DNA from: Gammaproteobacteria bacterium
GTDB taxonomy: Bacteria; Pseudomonadota; Gammaproteobacteria; Burkholderiales; Burkholderiaceae_C
Direction: 5' to 3'
Assembly (NCBI GenBank): GCA_018815325.1
Contig: JAHIYE010000011.1
Coordinates: 1 to 64,000 of the forward strand
Length of the DNA: 64,000 nt
A model generated the notes under the pieces. That model worked only from the letters and a program-made list of their open reading frames with translations. It had not been told where the DNA came from and ran no database searches. Below, one piece after another: positions 34,925 to 43,637 of this stretch (position 1 is its first letter; every line of letters begins with the position of its first letter). Position numbers and translations under genes: made by a program.

Positions 34925-35590
34925 TCAAGCCTCGTAGTCCGGGCAGTTGGAGGGCTGTGCCTTTTGGAAAGCCTCCAGTTTCATGCTCGCCTCAAAAGCG
35001 GCCATGGTCAGAGGCAAACCTTCCAGATTTACATCAAAACGCTTGCCATTGAAGATTTGCGGCACCAGACAGCAATCTGCCAGCGTCGGTGTGTCTCCGT
35101 AGCAGTACATCGAGGGGGCAAGTTTTGCTTCTCGACGTAGCAGCGCGAGGGCTTCAAGCTGCCGCTCAAAGCTCTCAAGCCCTTCGCGCACCCAGTGGCG
35201 GTACCAGGTGTTCTTGGCCTCTTCGTCCACCTTGAGTTGCTTGACAAGGTACTTGAGTACCCGCAGGTTGTTCAGCGGATGTATCTCACAGGCTATCGAC
35301 TGTGCCAGCGCCCTCACCCGGGCCCGCTCCAGCGCCCCTTTGGGGAGCAAGGCCGGTGCAGGGTGGGTTTCGTCGAGGTACTCCATGATGGCCAGCGACT
35401 GCGTCAATCTTTGCCCATCCGATTCCAGCAAAGGCACCAACTGGTCTGGCGATACTTCGGCGTAAGTCGCCAACTTGTGATCTCCGCGCGCCAGATGCAC
35501 CGACAGGTACTCGTAATCCAGCCCTTTGAGCGCCATGGCGATACGCACCCGGAAAGAAGCGGAAGAGCGAAAGTAGTTGTAAAGCTTCAT
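34925..35590 (-). CDS. nagL: Glutathione-dependent maleylpyruvate/maleylacetoacetate isomerase
   Basis: 221-aa zeta-class GST-like enzyme. The N-terminal thioredoxin fold has the signature SSASFRVRIAMALKG (residues 9-23) with the catalytic serines, and the later helix has ALAQSIACEIHPLNNLRVL. It cis-trans isomerises maleylpyruvate (gentisate route) or maleylacetoacetate (homogentisate route). Gentisate dioxygenase and fumarylpyruvate hydrolase 1.3 kb away make maleylpyruvate the better guess. It is transcribed away from them, with pgeF just downstream. No Shine-Dalgarno is clear at ATG 35590; the start is set by homology. Confidence 0.85.
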   Translation of the reverse strand: MKLYNYFRSSASFRVRIAMALKGLDYEYLSVHLARGDHKLATYAEVSPDQLVPLLESDGQRLTQSLAIMEYLDETHPAPALLPKGALERARVRALAQSIACEIHPLNNLRVLKYLVKQLKVDEEAKNTWYRHWVREGLESFERQLEALALLRREAKLAPSMYCYGDTPTLADCCLVPQIFNGKRFDVNLEGLPLTMAAFEASMKLEAFQKAQPSNCPDYEA

Positions 35591-35673
35591 GGCATAGAGG
35601 ATAAACCTGAAACTTGCATTTTTGCGGTAGCAACTTTCCCCTGGCTGCCTGCTCATCCAGAAATTAGCCTTCG

Positions 35674-35775
35674 ATGAAAATACCGTCCACTGAGTCAGCT
35701 TCCTGGCCTCCCTGGCTAGGTGACCATGCGCACAATCGCTGGCCGACGCACTATTTCTCCATCATCAAGGGTTGA
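35674..35775 (+). other. Possible 33-aa open reading frame or gene remnant
   Basis: ATG at 35674 opens a 33-codon frame beginning MKIPSTESASWPPW and rich in W, H and P, ending in TGA. The composition looks protein-like and the same frame stays open for over 100 bases after the stop. No Shine-Dalgarno. It might be a decayed gene; otherwise the 35591-35906 gap holds nothing I can support. Confidence 0.2.
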
Positions 35776-35906
35776 TTTCGGCAGCCTTTGCTGCTGGGCG
35801 CTGTGCAGTTGAACCTAGATGAAGGTGGTGTCCTGGCGTCATTCAGCCAGGGCGGAACCACTAGGCTAGACTTGCTGGCTCACAGCACAACCATCAGGAG
35901 ACACCC

Positions 35907-36209
35907 ATGATTCTTGAACTTGCCGACATCCGCATTCAACCAGGCCAGAACGCAGCTTTTGAAGAAGCCATCCAACGTGGCCTCCAGACTGTCATCCCCA
36001 AGGCCAAGGGGTTTCAAGGCTTCAAGGTCAACAAAGGGATTGAGAGCCCCGAGCGCTATATCCTGCAAATCTTCTGGGACACGCTGGAAGACCACACGGT
36101 AGGTTTTCGGCAGTCCCCCGCCTTCACCGAGTGGCGTGCGATCGTGGGGCCTTTCTTTGCAGCCCCACCGGTCGTGGAGCACTTCGAACTGCTGGCCAAA
36201 TCAGCCTGA
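35907..36209 (+). CDS. Antibiotic biosynthesis monooxygenase (ABM) domain protein
   Basis: 100-aa ferredoxin-like alpha/beta barrel monomer: ILELADIRIQPGQNAAFEEAI at the start, GFQGFKVNKGIESPERYILQIFWDTLEDHTVGFRQSPAFTEWR in the middle and VEHFELL at the end, as in small ABM/Dabb-like proteins. Substrate unknown; such enzymes oxidise quinols or scavenge reactive aromatics. It lies tail to tail with marR (9-bp overlap) next to gentisate genes, which would suit a quinol-type substrate. CAGGAG precedes the ATG. Confidence 0.75.
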   Translation: MILELADIRIQPGQNAAFEEAIQRGLQTVIPKAKGFQGFKVNKGIESPERYILQIFWDTLEDHTVGFRQSPAFTEWRAIVGPFFAAPPVVEHFELLAKSA

Positions 36210-36653
36210 TGACTCCTGGGCACCTTCGTGCCCCGACACCAGCTTGCCCAGCAAGGCAAGCAGCTGTTCACGCTCACCCGCATCCAGTGGCCCAAGAATG
36301 CGGCTCTGCACCTTGCCAACCACGCGCTTCATCTTCTTGGCGGCTGCTTCGCCATCGGCGGTCAGCCACAAGAGCTTGCGACGCCGGTCCAGTTCATCGG
36401 GTACTCGCCGAATCCAGCCTTTTGCCTCCAGTCGTCCGATCACCGAGCCCGAAGTTGCAGCATCAAATGCCACCTGACTGGCCAGTGTCACCTGATCCAC
36501 CCCCGGGGCATCCATCACCGCATTGAGGATGGCGAACTGCACAGGCGTCACGTCAAAATCCGCCGTCTCCTCCATGAAAACAGCCACAGCAAACTGATGC
36601 GCTCGGCGAATCAGGTGTCCCGGTGCATGTTTGAAGTCAAAGCTTTGAGCCAT
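36201..36653 (-). CDS. MarR-family repressor of the gentisate cluster
   Basis: 150-aa winged-helix dimer: DVTPVQFAILNAVMDAPGVDQVTLASQVAFDAATSGSVIGRLEAKGWIRRV spans the DNA-binding domain (residues 34-85), with DELDRRRKLLWLTADG as the wing. It is divergent from gentisate dioxygenase, and a palindrome overlaps the promoters of both genes, so it very likely represses them until an aromatic ligand, perhaps gentisate or its precursor, binds. Confidence 0.85.
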   Translation of the reverse strand: MAQSFDFKHAPGHLIRRAHQFAVAVFMEETADFDVTPVQFAILNAVMDAPGVDQVTLASQVAFDAATSGSVIGRLEAKGWIRRVPDELDRRRKLLWLTADGEAAAKKMKRVVGKVQSRILGPLDAGEREQLLALLGKLVSGHEGAQESSG

Positions 36654-36691
36654 GCCTGCAGTTTATCCATATAACCTTCAGGATGATTCAC

Positions 36692-36725
36692 TTGCCATTA
36701 CCTTATTGATATGTATACTTATCAA
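36692..36725. promoter_or_regulatory. Divergent promoters with MarR operator
   Basis: Rightward: -35 TTGCCA (36692-36697), 16 bp, -10 TATACT (36714-36719). Leftward for marR: -35 TTGATA (36725-36720), 17 bp, -10 GGTAAT (36702-36697). The perfect palindrome TTGATA-N8-TATCAA (36706-36725) covers the rightward -10 and the leftward -35, so one bound dimer would block both. Confidence 0.7.
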
Positions 36726-36859
36726 ACGTCCGGCCTTGCGCAATAAAACCCGGGCTGGAAGATGAATTGACAAGTTGCCCCTTTTACCCGGGGTGAAGGC
36801 ATCGACTGCATCCGTCAGGCCAGATCAGACAAGCCATTCACTCACATGAAGGAAGTCGC

Positions 36860-37915
36860 ATGAATGCTCCACACCCTACGGCCCAGCAGCGCCAACAGCT
36901 CTACCAGGACATGTCTCCGCACAACCTGACCCCCCTGTGGGAGGTTTTGCATGCTCTTGTACCCACCTCCCCCTCGTCCCCATGTGCTCCAGCGCTATGG
37001 AAATATGAGCACGTAAGACCCTATTTGAAACGGGCAGGTGAAGTGATTACTGCCGAAGAGGCGATCCGCCGGGTCCTGATTCTGGAGAATCCAGCCCTGC
37101 GCGGCCAGTCGGCTATCACCCAGTCCCTCTATGCCGGACTACAGCTTATTTTGCCAGGCGAGATCGCCCCCAGCCACCGCCACACCCAGAGCGCACTGCG
37201 CTTTATCGTCGAGGGCTCAGGTGCCTACACGGCAGTGGATGGCGAGCGCACCACCATGCACCCGGGTGACTTCATCATCACCCCCAAATGGACCTGGCAC
37301 GACCATGGCAATGAGGCCAGTGAGCCCGTGGTCTGGCTCGACGGGCTGGATATCCCGATGATCCGCTTCTTCGATGCAGGCTTCGCCGAGAACAATACAG
37401 AAAAATCCCAGACCGTGTCGCGGACAGAAGGCAGCAGTTTTGCCCGCTATGGCCACAACATGGCCCCTGTGCGGGGTGATGCCCCGTTTGGCGGCACATC
37501 ACCGATCTTCAACTATCCCTATGCACGCAGCCGCGAGGCACTGCATCAACTGGAGCGCGATACACCGCTTGACCCCTGGGACGGATTCAAGCTGCGGTAC
37601 GTCAACCCGGCCACAGGCGGATCTCCCATGCCAACACTGGGTACCTTCATGCAGCGCCTGCCCGCAGGCTTCGAAGGCAAAGCCAGTCGACAAACCGATG
37701 GTGCCGTCTACAGCGTGGTGGAAGGTGCGGGTACTGCGTATATCGAATCGCCTTCGGGTTCGGTACGATTCGATTTTGAGGCCCGTGATCATTTCGTGGT
37801 GCCATCGTGGCAAACTGTGCGATTCCAGTCCCCCAGCGGATGTGTACTGTTCAGTTTTTCAGACCGTCCAGTGCATCAGGCACTGGGCATACATCAAGAA
37901 GAAAGGCTTTCATGA
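36860..37915 (+). CDS. nagI: Gentisate 1,2-dioxygenase
   Basis: 351-aa double-cupin Fe(II) enzyme that opens gentisate to maleylpyruvate. The N-terminal cupin has the metal ligands in SHRHTQ (H106, H108) and TWHDHG (H147/H149), with [28 protein letters not shown] between. The C-terminal cupin contains [17 protein letters not shown]. Length is normal. Its stop overlaps the next ATG (ATGA), so it is coupled to the hydrolase. Controlled by the MarR operator 140 bp upstream. Confidence 0.93.
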   Translation: MNAPHPTAQQRQQLYQDMSPHNLTPLWEVLHALVPTSPSSPCAPALWKYEHVRPYLKRAGEVITAEEAIRRVLILENPALRGQSAITQSLYAGLQLILPGEIAPSHRHTQSALRFIVEGSGAYTAVDGERTTMHPGDFIITPKWTWHDHGNEASEPVVWLDGLDIPMIRFFDAGFAENNTEKSQTVSRTEGSSFARYGHNMAPVRGDAPFGGTSPIFNYPYARSREALHQLERDTPLDPWDGFKLRYVNPATGGSPMPTLGTFMQRLPAGFEGKASRQTDGAVYSVVEGAGTAYIESPSGSVRFDFEARDHFVVPSWQTVRFQSPSGCVLFSFSDRPVHQALGIHQEERLS

Positions 37916-38607
37916 GCTTCGTCATCACTCCTCCGGCCACCGTGTCCGTCCCTGTTGTCGGCAGCAAGGACCGCTTTCCGGTCAACCGGCTCTATTGTGT
38001 GGGCCGCAACTATGTGGAGCACGCCAAAGAGATGGGCTTCACCGGCCGTGAGCCGCCTTTCTTCTTCATCAAGCCCTCCGACAACTGCCTGGTTCTCGAG
38101 GCGGGAGAAACCGGCACGCTGCACTACCCCAGCCTGACCAAGGATTTCCACCATGAGATCGAATTGGTTGCAGCCATTGGCGTAGGCGGCAAGAACATCA
38201 AGGCAGCTGACGCCAAGAAGCACATCTATGGCTATGCTGTCGGCCTGGACATGACACGACGTGACCTGCAGGGCGAACAGAAAAAACTCGGACGTCCCTG
38301 GTGCATCGGCAAGACGTTTGACGAGGCCGCACCGATCGGCCCCATTACCCCTGCCGCACAGGCCGGTGATGTGGAGAACGCCGAGATCTACGTACAGGTC
38401 AACGGCAAGGACCGCCAGCGCAGCAACGTCAACAAGCTGATCTGGAACATCGGTGAAATCATCGAACACCTGACCACCGCATGGGAACTGAAGCCTGGAG
38501 ACCTCATTTACACTGGCACGCCTGAAGGTGTCGCCGCCGTTGTAGCAGGCGACACACTGGTCGGTGGCGTCAGCGGGCTTGAGTCCATTAGCGTCAAAGT
38601 CGTTTGA
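37912..38607 (+). CDS. nagK: Fumarylpyruvate hydrolase (FAH family)
   Basis: 231-aa hydrolase that splits fumarylpyruvate into fumarate and pyruvate, the last step of the gentisate pathway. FAH-family landmarks: [16 protein letters not shown] near residue 26, [11 protein letters not shown] near 47, the acidic metal site in [12 protein letters not shown] near 80, and [11 protein letters not shown] near 200. The start is fixed by the 4-bp overlap with the dioxygenase. The TRAP transporter genes follow directly after 32 bp. Confidence 0.9.
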   Translation: MSFVITPPATVSVPVVGSKDRFPVNRLYCVGRNYVEHAKEMGFTGREPPFFFIKPSDNCLVLEAGETGTLHYPSLTKDFHHEIELVAAIGVGGKNIKAADAKKHIYGYAVGLDMTRRDLQGEQKKLGRPWCIGKTFDEAAPIGPITPAAQAGDVENAEIYVQVNGKDRQRSNVNKLIWNIGEIIEHLTTAWELKPGDLIYTGTPEGVAAVVAGDTLVGGVSGLESISVKVV

Positions 38608-38639
38608 TCTGATATAGAGCAGACCCAGAGCTGCCGGAG

Positions 38640-39122
38640 ATGAGATTGAAATTTCTTGAGAACCTGGCAAAGTTCAGTGCCATCCTGGCGGGTCTGCTCC
38701 TCACCTCCATCACCCTGATGACCTGCCTCAGCTTGCTGGGACGGAACACCACGGGGATGACGCTGGTGGGAGATTTTGAGCTCACCGCCATGACGGCAGG
38801 CGCCACCATTGCACTGTTCCTCCCCTGGTGCCAAATCAAGCGCGGCAACATCATCGTGGACTTCTTCACAGCCCGGGCAAGTGCACGAACCAATGCGATG
38901 CTGGATCGTCTGGGTGCGCTGCTACTGGGTCTGGTGATGGTGCTGCTGACCTGGCGCACATTTCTGGGCGGGCTCAACGCCTGGAACACACAGTCCAGCA
39001 GCATGATGCTCGGCTTTCCGGAGTGGATCGTGTATTGCTTCATGGTCCCCCCGATTGCCCTCACGGCCCTGATTGGCCTGTGGCAGGCAGCCATGGGTCT
39101 TGAAGCAGAGGCAGGCACATGA
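38640..39122 (+). CDS. TRAP transporter small permease (DctQ type)
   Basis: 160-aa protein with four membrane segments and the DctQ pattern (LLTSITLMTCLSLLGRNTTGMTLVGDFELTAMTAGATIALFLPWCQIKRGNIIVDFF). It overlaps the large permease gene by 4 bp. Together with it and the binding protein it forms a sodium-coupled importer of an organic acid. In this operon the cargo should be gentisate or an aromatic precursor. Confidence 0.88.
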   Translation: MRLKFLENLAKFSAILAGLLLTSITLMTCLSLLGRNTTGMTLVGDFELTAMTAGATIALFLPWCQIKRGNIIVDFFTARASARTNAMLDRLGALLLGLVMVLLTWRTFLGGLNAWNTQSSSMMLGFPEWIVYCFMVPPIALTALIGLWQAAMGLEAEAGT

Positions 39123-40438
39123 GTCCGCTGGCCCTGACCCTGATGATTTTCGCCATCATGCTGTTATTGATGGCCCTGCGCACACCGATCGCCATTGCCA
39201 TGTTCGTCGCAGGCAGCGTAGGCTATGTCACACAGGCAGGCTGGTTGCCTTTGTCCTATTTTCTCAATGCACAGGCATTCGCCCGCTTCGCCAGCTATGA
39301 CCTGTCCGTCATCCCGCTGTTCATATTGATGGGCCACTTTGCGACACAGGGCGGTATTTCAAAAGCGCTTTTTGGCTTTGCCAGCGCAATCATGTCGCGC
39401 TTCCGCGGTGGCTTGGCCATGGCCGCCGTGATGGCCAGCGCAGCCTTTGGGGCCATCTGCGGCTCCTCTGTGGCAACCGCGGCCACCATCACGTCAGTGG
39501 CCCTACCCGAGATGAAGCGCCACGGCTATTCGGGGCGCCTGTCCACCGGCACGCTAGCCGCCGGCGGCACACTTGGCATTCTCATTCCACCCTCTGTGCC
39601 CCTGGTCATCTATGCCATTCTGGCCGAGCAAAACATCGCCAAGCTCTTCGCTGCTGCCATGGTGCCGGGCCTGATTGCCATGGTGGGCTACATGATTGCC
39701 ATTGCTATCTATGTTCGCCTGGTGCCTGGTCATGCACCCGAAAAAGATGTTGTCCAAGAGAAGATCACTGTCAAATCATTGCTCGGTGTCGTTCCCATCG
39801 GGATCATTTTCCTGATCGTGTTTGGCGGGATTTATGGCGGTCTCTTTTCACCGACCGAAGGAGCAGCCGTGGGAGCTGCCTCTACCTTCGTAGCCGCTTT
39901 GCTCAAGCGAGAGCTGACATTCGAAAAAATCAAGCTGTGCTTCTACGCGACCGCTGAAGGCTCAGCCATGATCTTCATGATCTTCATCGGCGCAGACATG
40001 ATGAATGCTGCGCTGGCATTGACGCAAGTGCCCAACCAGCTGGCCAGTCTCGTTGCCTCGTGGGGGCTGTCACCCATTCTGGTTGTCTCCTTCATCATGC
40101 TGTTCTACGTGGTGCTGGGTGCGGTGATGGATGAGTTATCCATGATTCTGCTGACCATCCCGATCTTTTTCCCGATGGTCATCGGGCTGGATTTCGGCAT
40201 GCCACGTGAGTCGGTCGCCATCTGGTTCGGCATCATGGTGCTGATGACAGTGGGCTTTGGCCTGCTGGCTCCACCGGTCGGTCTGAATGTGTATGTGGTC
40301 AACGGCATTGCCAAGGATGTTCCCATCGCCGAGAGCTACAGGGGCGTTATGCCGTTTTTGATAAGTGATGTCATACGCACCCTGCTGCTGCTGTTTTTCC
40401 CGGCCATCTCTTTGTGGCTGGTGAAGTTCATAGGGTGA
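39119..40438 (+). CDS. TRAP transporter large permease (DctM type)
   Basis: 439-aa membrane protein with about twelve segments and DctM motifs: SVIPLFILMGHFATQGGISKALF near residue 64, AAFGAICGSSVATAATI near 108, GTLAAGGTLGILIPPSVPLVIYAILAEQNI near 144, and a FGLLAPPVGLNVYVVNGIAK block near 381. Translationally coupled to the small permease; the binding protein gene follows after 70 bp. Confidence 0.92.
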   Translation: MSPLALTLMIFAIMLLLMALRTPIAIAMFVAGSVGYVTQAGWLPLSYFLNAQAFARFASYDLSVIPLFILMGHFATQGGISKALFGFASAIMSRFRGGLAMAAVMASAAFGAICGSSVATAATITSVALPEMKRHGYSGRLSTGTLAAGGTLGILIPPSVPLVIYAILAEQNIAKLFAAAMVPGLIAMVGYMIAIAIYVRLVPGHAPEKDVVQEKITVKSLLGVVPIGIIFLIVFGGIYGGLFSPTEGAAVGAASTFVAALLKRELTFEKIKLCFYATAEGSAMIFMIFIGADMMNAALALTQVPNQLASLVASWGLSPILVVSFIMLFYVVLGAVMDELSMILLTIPIFFPMVIGLDFGMPRESVAIWFGIMVLMTVGFGLLAPPVGLNVYVVNGIAKDVPIAESYRGVMPFLISDVIRTLLLLFFPAISLWLVKFIG

Positions 40439-40508
40439 GGGTTAGCCCCAAAGCCTGAGTCGCATGATTTCCGGTAAGTTAGGGGTCTGACATAAAAAGG
40501 AGACCCAG

Positions 40509-41558
40509 ATGATCCAGCGTCGCACACTTCTCAAATCAGGTGCCGTAGCCGCCGTGCTTGGCGCCCCGGCCTTGAGCGGATTGGCCCAGCAGGCCGTTAC
40601 ATTGAAGTTTCACACCTTCATGTCACCCATGTCCGCTGTCTGGCTGGGCATGCACAAACCCTGGATGGAGAAGGTCGAAAAGGAGTCCGGTGGCCGCATC
40701 AAGTTCGAGGCCTATCCTGCCATGCAACTTGGTGGCACCCCGGTACAACTTTACGATCAGGCCAAAGACGGCGTGGTCGATATCGTGTGGACCCTGCCTG
40801 GCAACACAGCAGGCCGTTTTCCGCGGATTGAGGTTTTCGAACTGCCATTCATCATGAACAATGCCGAGGCAACCTCCAAGGCCTATTGGGAATATGTGCA
40901 GACCATGGCCCCCGATGAGTTCAAGGATACCCATGTGCTGGCCCTGCATGTGCATGGGCCCGGCATGTTCCACTCCAAGGACAAACTCATCAAGACCCCT
41001 GCAGACCTCAAGGGCCTCAAGGTTCGCGGTCCTACCCGGCAAGTCACCAAACTGCTGCAGGCCATCGGGGCTACTCCTGTCGGTATGCCGCTGCCGCAGA
41101 TTCCGGATGCCCTGTCCAAGGGCACGATTGATGCCTGTGCAATTCCCTGGGAGGTCGTGCCAGCGGTCAAGGTGAATGAGTTGACCAAATTCCACAGCGA
41201 ATTCCCCGCCAACAGCCCGGCCTTGTACACCACCACCTTCGTGATGACCATGAACAAGGCCAGGTACGAATCACTCGCGCCGGATCTCAAGAAAGTCATT
41301 GACAACAACTCCGGTCTTGCCACATCGGGATGGCTCGGTAAAACCCAGCAAGCCAACGATGTACCCGGCCGTAAAGTAACCGCAGAGGGAGGCGGCACGA
41401 TCTATGCCATTACACCCTCCGACAGTCAGGAGTTCATCAAGCTCTCCAGCAATGTGGACGAGGAATGGGTTGCTGACATGAACAAGAAGGGCTTTGACGG
41501 CAAGAAACTTCTCGCCTCTGCCAAGTCATTGATTGCCAAACACGGCAAAGCCAGTTGA
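40509..41558 (+). CDS. TRAP transporter substrate-binding protein (DctP type), Tat signal
   Basis: 349-aa periplasmic binding protein. The N-terminus MIQRRTLLKSGAVAAVLGAP carries a twin arginine, suggesting Tat export, with cleavage near residue 26. The DctP/TAXI-like core includes KVEKESGGRIKFEAYPAMQLGG near 54, VDIVWTLPGNTAGRFPRIEVFELPF near 89 and LKGLKVRGPTRQVTKLLQAIGATPVGMPLPQIPDALSKGTIDA near 170. It delivers the substrate to DctQM. AAGGAG precedes the ATG; a strong terminator follows. Confidence 0.9.
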   Translation: MIQRRTLLKSGAVAAVLGAPALSGLAQQAVTLKFHTFMSPMSAVWLGMHKPWMEKVEKESGGRIKFEAYPAMQLGGTPVQLYDQAKDGVVDIVWTLPGNTAGRFPRIEVFELPFIMNNAEATSKAYWEYVQTMAPDEFKDTHVLALHVHGPGMFHSKDKLIKTPADLKGLKVRGPTRQVTKLLQAIGATPVGMPLPQIPDALSKGTIDACAIPWEVVPAVKVNELTKFHSEFPANSPALYTTTFVMTMNKARYESLAPDLKKVIDNNSGLATSGWLGKTQQANDVPGRKVTAEGGGTIYAITPSDSQEFIKLSSNVDEEWVADMNKKGFDGKKLLASAKSLIAKHGKAS

Positions 41559-41576
41559 CCCTAAGCTGATTGCAAG

Positions 41577-41603
41577 AAGGACTCCTCTGGAGTCCTTTTT
41601 TAT
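41577..41603 (+). terminator. Rho-independent terminator of the gentisate/TRAP operon
   Basis: AAGGACTCC and GGAGTCCTT form a perfect 9-bp stem with a 3-nt loop, followed by TTTT. Confidence 0.92.
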
Positions 41604-41624
41604 TTTCGACTTACACTTCTGCTC

Positions 41625-42170
41625 ATGCATCGCAGCCCGATCAAACACTGCAAGAATTGCGGAGCCTCTGTTGTTTACCGCGTCCCCGATGATGGCGACA
41701 TCAAGCAACGTGCAGTCTGCCCCTCTTGCCAGCTCATTCATTACGAGAACCCCCTCAACGTCGTGGGTACGGTGCCCCACCTGGGCGACAGGGTGCTGCT
41801 CTGCAAGCGCAATATTGAACCACGCTGGGGCAAGTGGACACTGCCTGCTGGCTTCATGGAACTGGGGGAAACTACTTCAGAGGGAGCTGCGCGGGAAACT
41901 GATGAGGAGGCTGGGGCTGAAATCGAACTGGAAGGACTGTTCACCATCATCAACGTCGCGCGGGTGGGCCAAGTCCATCTGTTTTATAGAGCAAAACTAC
42001 TGAGCGATAAGTTTGATCCTGGCCATGAAAGCCTGGAGGCCAGACTCTATGCCGAGCATGAAATCCCCTGGGATGAGATTGCCTTCAAAACAGTGAAGGA
42101 AACACTGGAGCTGTTTTTTGCCGACCGGCGTGCAGGTCACTTTCAGGTCCACCATCTGGACATTGCCTGA
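41625..42170 (+). CDS. Nudix hydrolase with N-terminal zinc ribbon
   Basis: 181-aa protein. A zinc ribbon (C9-x2-C12 and C32-x2-C35) precedes the Nudix domain, whose box is complete: G76, E82, R90-E91, E94-E95 and G97 in GFMELGETTSEGAARETDEEAG. It should hydrolyse a nucleoside diphosphate derivative; the zinc-ribbon arrangement resembles NADH pyrophosphatase-like and related small Nudix proteins. It stands alone after a terminator. Substrate not determinable from sequence. Confidence 0.85.
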   Translation: MHRSPIKHCKNCGASVVYRVPDDGDIKQRAVCPSCQLIHYENPLNVVGTVPHLGDRVLLCKRNIEPRWGKWTLPAGFMELGETTSEGAARETDEEAGAEIELEGLFTIINVARVGQVHLFYRAKLLSDKFDPGHESLEARLYAEHEIPWDEIAFKTVKETLELFFADRRAGHFQVHHLDIA

Positions 42171-42320
42171 TTCCCGAGCCTTCAGCTCCCTGATTCAACA
42201 ATCTGATACATATTCGTCGCGCATTTCCAGCCATTGCGGCAATTGGATGGACGGTATAAACGACAATACCAACCACAGTTGGAAATCAATGCCGTCCTCA
42301 GCATTGTCTGAGGCATCACT

Positions 42321-42488
42321 ATGAAACAAAGTATCTGGAATATCGACATCGGGCTAGTGTTCAAGCACTGGCTGCAGGATCTCTACGCCTTCATGCTTAC
42401 GATTGTGACTTTCATGGCACTCTCGCTGCCCGTGGTCATACCAGGACTCATCCTCTGGTACATGGCAGGGTTTCCGCGGTTATTCTGA
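42321..42488 (+). CDS. 55-aa single-span membrane protein
   Basis: Short gene beginning MKQSIWNIDIGLVFKHWLQD, followed by one long hydrophobic stretch (residues about 22-50, LYAFMLTIVTFMALSLP then IPGLILWYMAG) and a short basic end. GAGG lies 8 nt before the ATG, and that signal is in the 3' arm of a 6-bp hairpin (CCTCAG-N6-CTGAGG, 42296-42313), so translation might be controlled. No function recognised; too short for confident homology, but start signal and composition favour a real gene. Confidence 0.5.
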   Translation: MKQSIWNIDIGLVFKHWLQDLYAFMLTIVTFMALSLPVVIPGLILWYMAGFPRLF

Positions 42489-42553
42489 TCTTTCCCCTTG
42501 CTCAAACAGCAATGGGTTTGCAGGCACATGCTTGCCACCCTATTTCCAAAATG

Positions 42554-42588
42554 AAAAAGGCCTCCGAGTATCGCTACTTGGAGGCCCT
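42554..42588 (-). terminator. Rho-independent terminator after tRNA-Pro
   Basis: On the minus strand GGCCTCC pairs with GGAGGCC around a partly paired 14-nt loop, followed by TTTTTC, 13 bp beyond the tRNA 3' end. Confidence 0.85.
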
Positions 42589-42600
42589 TAATCTGTCTAA

Positions 42601-42677
42601 TGGTCGGTGTGAAAGGATTCGAACCTTCGACCCCTTGCACCCCATGCAAGTGCGCTACCAGGCTGCGCCACACACCG
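42601..42677 (-). tRNA. tRNA-Pro (anticodon GGG), CCA encoded
   Basis: 77-nt cloverleaf on the minus strand. The acceptor arm CGGTGTG/CACACCG is followed by ACCA. The anticodon arm CTTGC-ATGGGGT-GCAAG gives GGG, which reads CCC and CCU. The T arm holds TTCGAAT. Position downstream of the ihfA-merR pair is usual for this lineage. Confidence 0.97.
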
Positions 42678-42715
42678 ACAAGCCTCGAATTATAACCTGC
42701 CGAATTGCACTTTCC

Positions 42716-43165
42716 TCAATGGGAAGCCGAAAGCAGCTCACGAATCTCAAACAATTCGCGTCTTAGCAGCATGAGTTTCTCTGGTGCCATCTCCGATGGC
42801 TCTTCGAACTGGCTGTCACCGAAATCCTCCAGGTCTGAATCGCCTGACTCCGTGACCTCAACCCCGTCCAGCATGACCTCGCCATTACGTCGCTTGTCCC
42901 GCTCCGCCTGAAGCAACTCCTGCATCTTGTTGCGTGCACCGCTGATAGTGAAGCCTTGGTCATACAGCAGATCACGAATCCGGCGGATCATGAGCACTTC
43001 ATTGTGCTGGTAGTAACGGCGGTTGCCGCGCCGCTTCATGGGCCGCAGCTGCGTGAACTCCTGCTCCCAATACCGTAGCACATGAGGCTTGACACCACAA
43101 AGCTCCGCCACTTCACCGATCGTGAAATAGCGTTTGGCGGGGATCGAGGGGAGAGCTTTCTCCAT
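42716..43165 (-). CDS. MerR-family regulator following ihfA
   Basis: 149-aa protein. The MerR winged helix is at residues about 12-75 (KRYFTIGEVAELCGVKPHVLRYWEQEFTQLRPMKRRGNRRYYQHNEVLMIRRIRDLLYDQGFTI), then a helix (RNKMQELLQAERDKR) and an acidic tail. This type, found after ihfA in many proteobacteria, has no effector cysteines, so it is not a metal sensor; its role is unknown. ATG 43165 is used rather than the TTG at 43174. Confidence 0.87.
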   Translation of the reverse strand: MEKALPSIPAKRYFTIGEVAELCGVKPHVLRYWEQEFTQLRPMKRRGNRRYYQHNEVLMIRRIRDLLYDQGFTISGARNKMQELLQAERDKRRNGEVMLDGVEVTESGDSDLEDFGDSQFEEPSEMAPEKLMLLRRELFEIRELLSASH

Positions 43166-43265
43166 TGAAATCAATATGGTAGGAGAGAAAGCTGCTAGGT
43201 TACTCTAAGTCGCCCCGTCATGTAAAGGCTGTCTGAGAGCAGACCCGAAATAAAGTCCGGCTGAC

Positions 43266-43604
43266 TTAATCGTGCAGCACTGGAGCAAGGCCTTCCATCT
43301 GGATTTGCTCCTTGAGTTTGTGGCTGGCATGAAAGGTCACCACCCTGCGCGCCTTGATGGGAATGGCCTCTCCGGTGCGCGGGTTGCGCCCTGGACGGGG
43401 GGCCTTGGTACGGATCTGGAAGTTACCGAAACCGGAGATCTTCACATCCACACCATCTACCAAACTATCGGATATCAGGTCGAAGAAGGCATCAATCATG
43501 TCCTTGGATTCGCGTTTGTTCAGCCCGATTTTTTCAAACAGCAATTCCGCAAGCTGCGCTTTTGTCAGCGCAGGCGTTTCCAGACTTTCAACAGCGATTT
43601 CCAT
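43266..43604 (-). CDS. ihfA: Integration host factor alpha subunit
   Basis: 112-aa DNA-bending protein forming a heterodimer with IhfB. It has the HU/IHF fold: [32 protein letters not shown] at the N-terminus, then [42 protein letters not shown] with the intercalating proline of the R-N-P arm. GGGGAA is 6 nt before ATG 43604; the TTG at 43625 is less likely. It follows pheT by 33 bp in the translation operon. Confidence 0.95.
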   Translation of the reverse strand: MEIAVESLETPALTKAQLAELLFEKIGLNKRESKDMIDAFFDLISDSLVDGVDVKISGFGNFQIRTKAPRPGRNPRTGEAIPIKARRVVTFHASHKLKEQIQMEGLAPVLHD

Positions 43605-43637
43605 GATTTTCCCCGATGTTTCCAAATCGTCCTGTTA

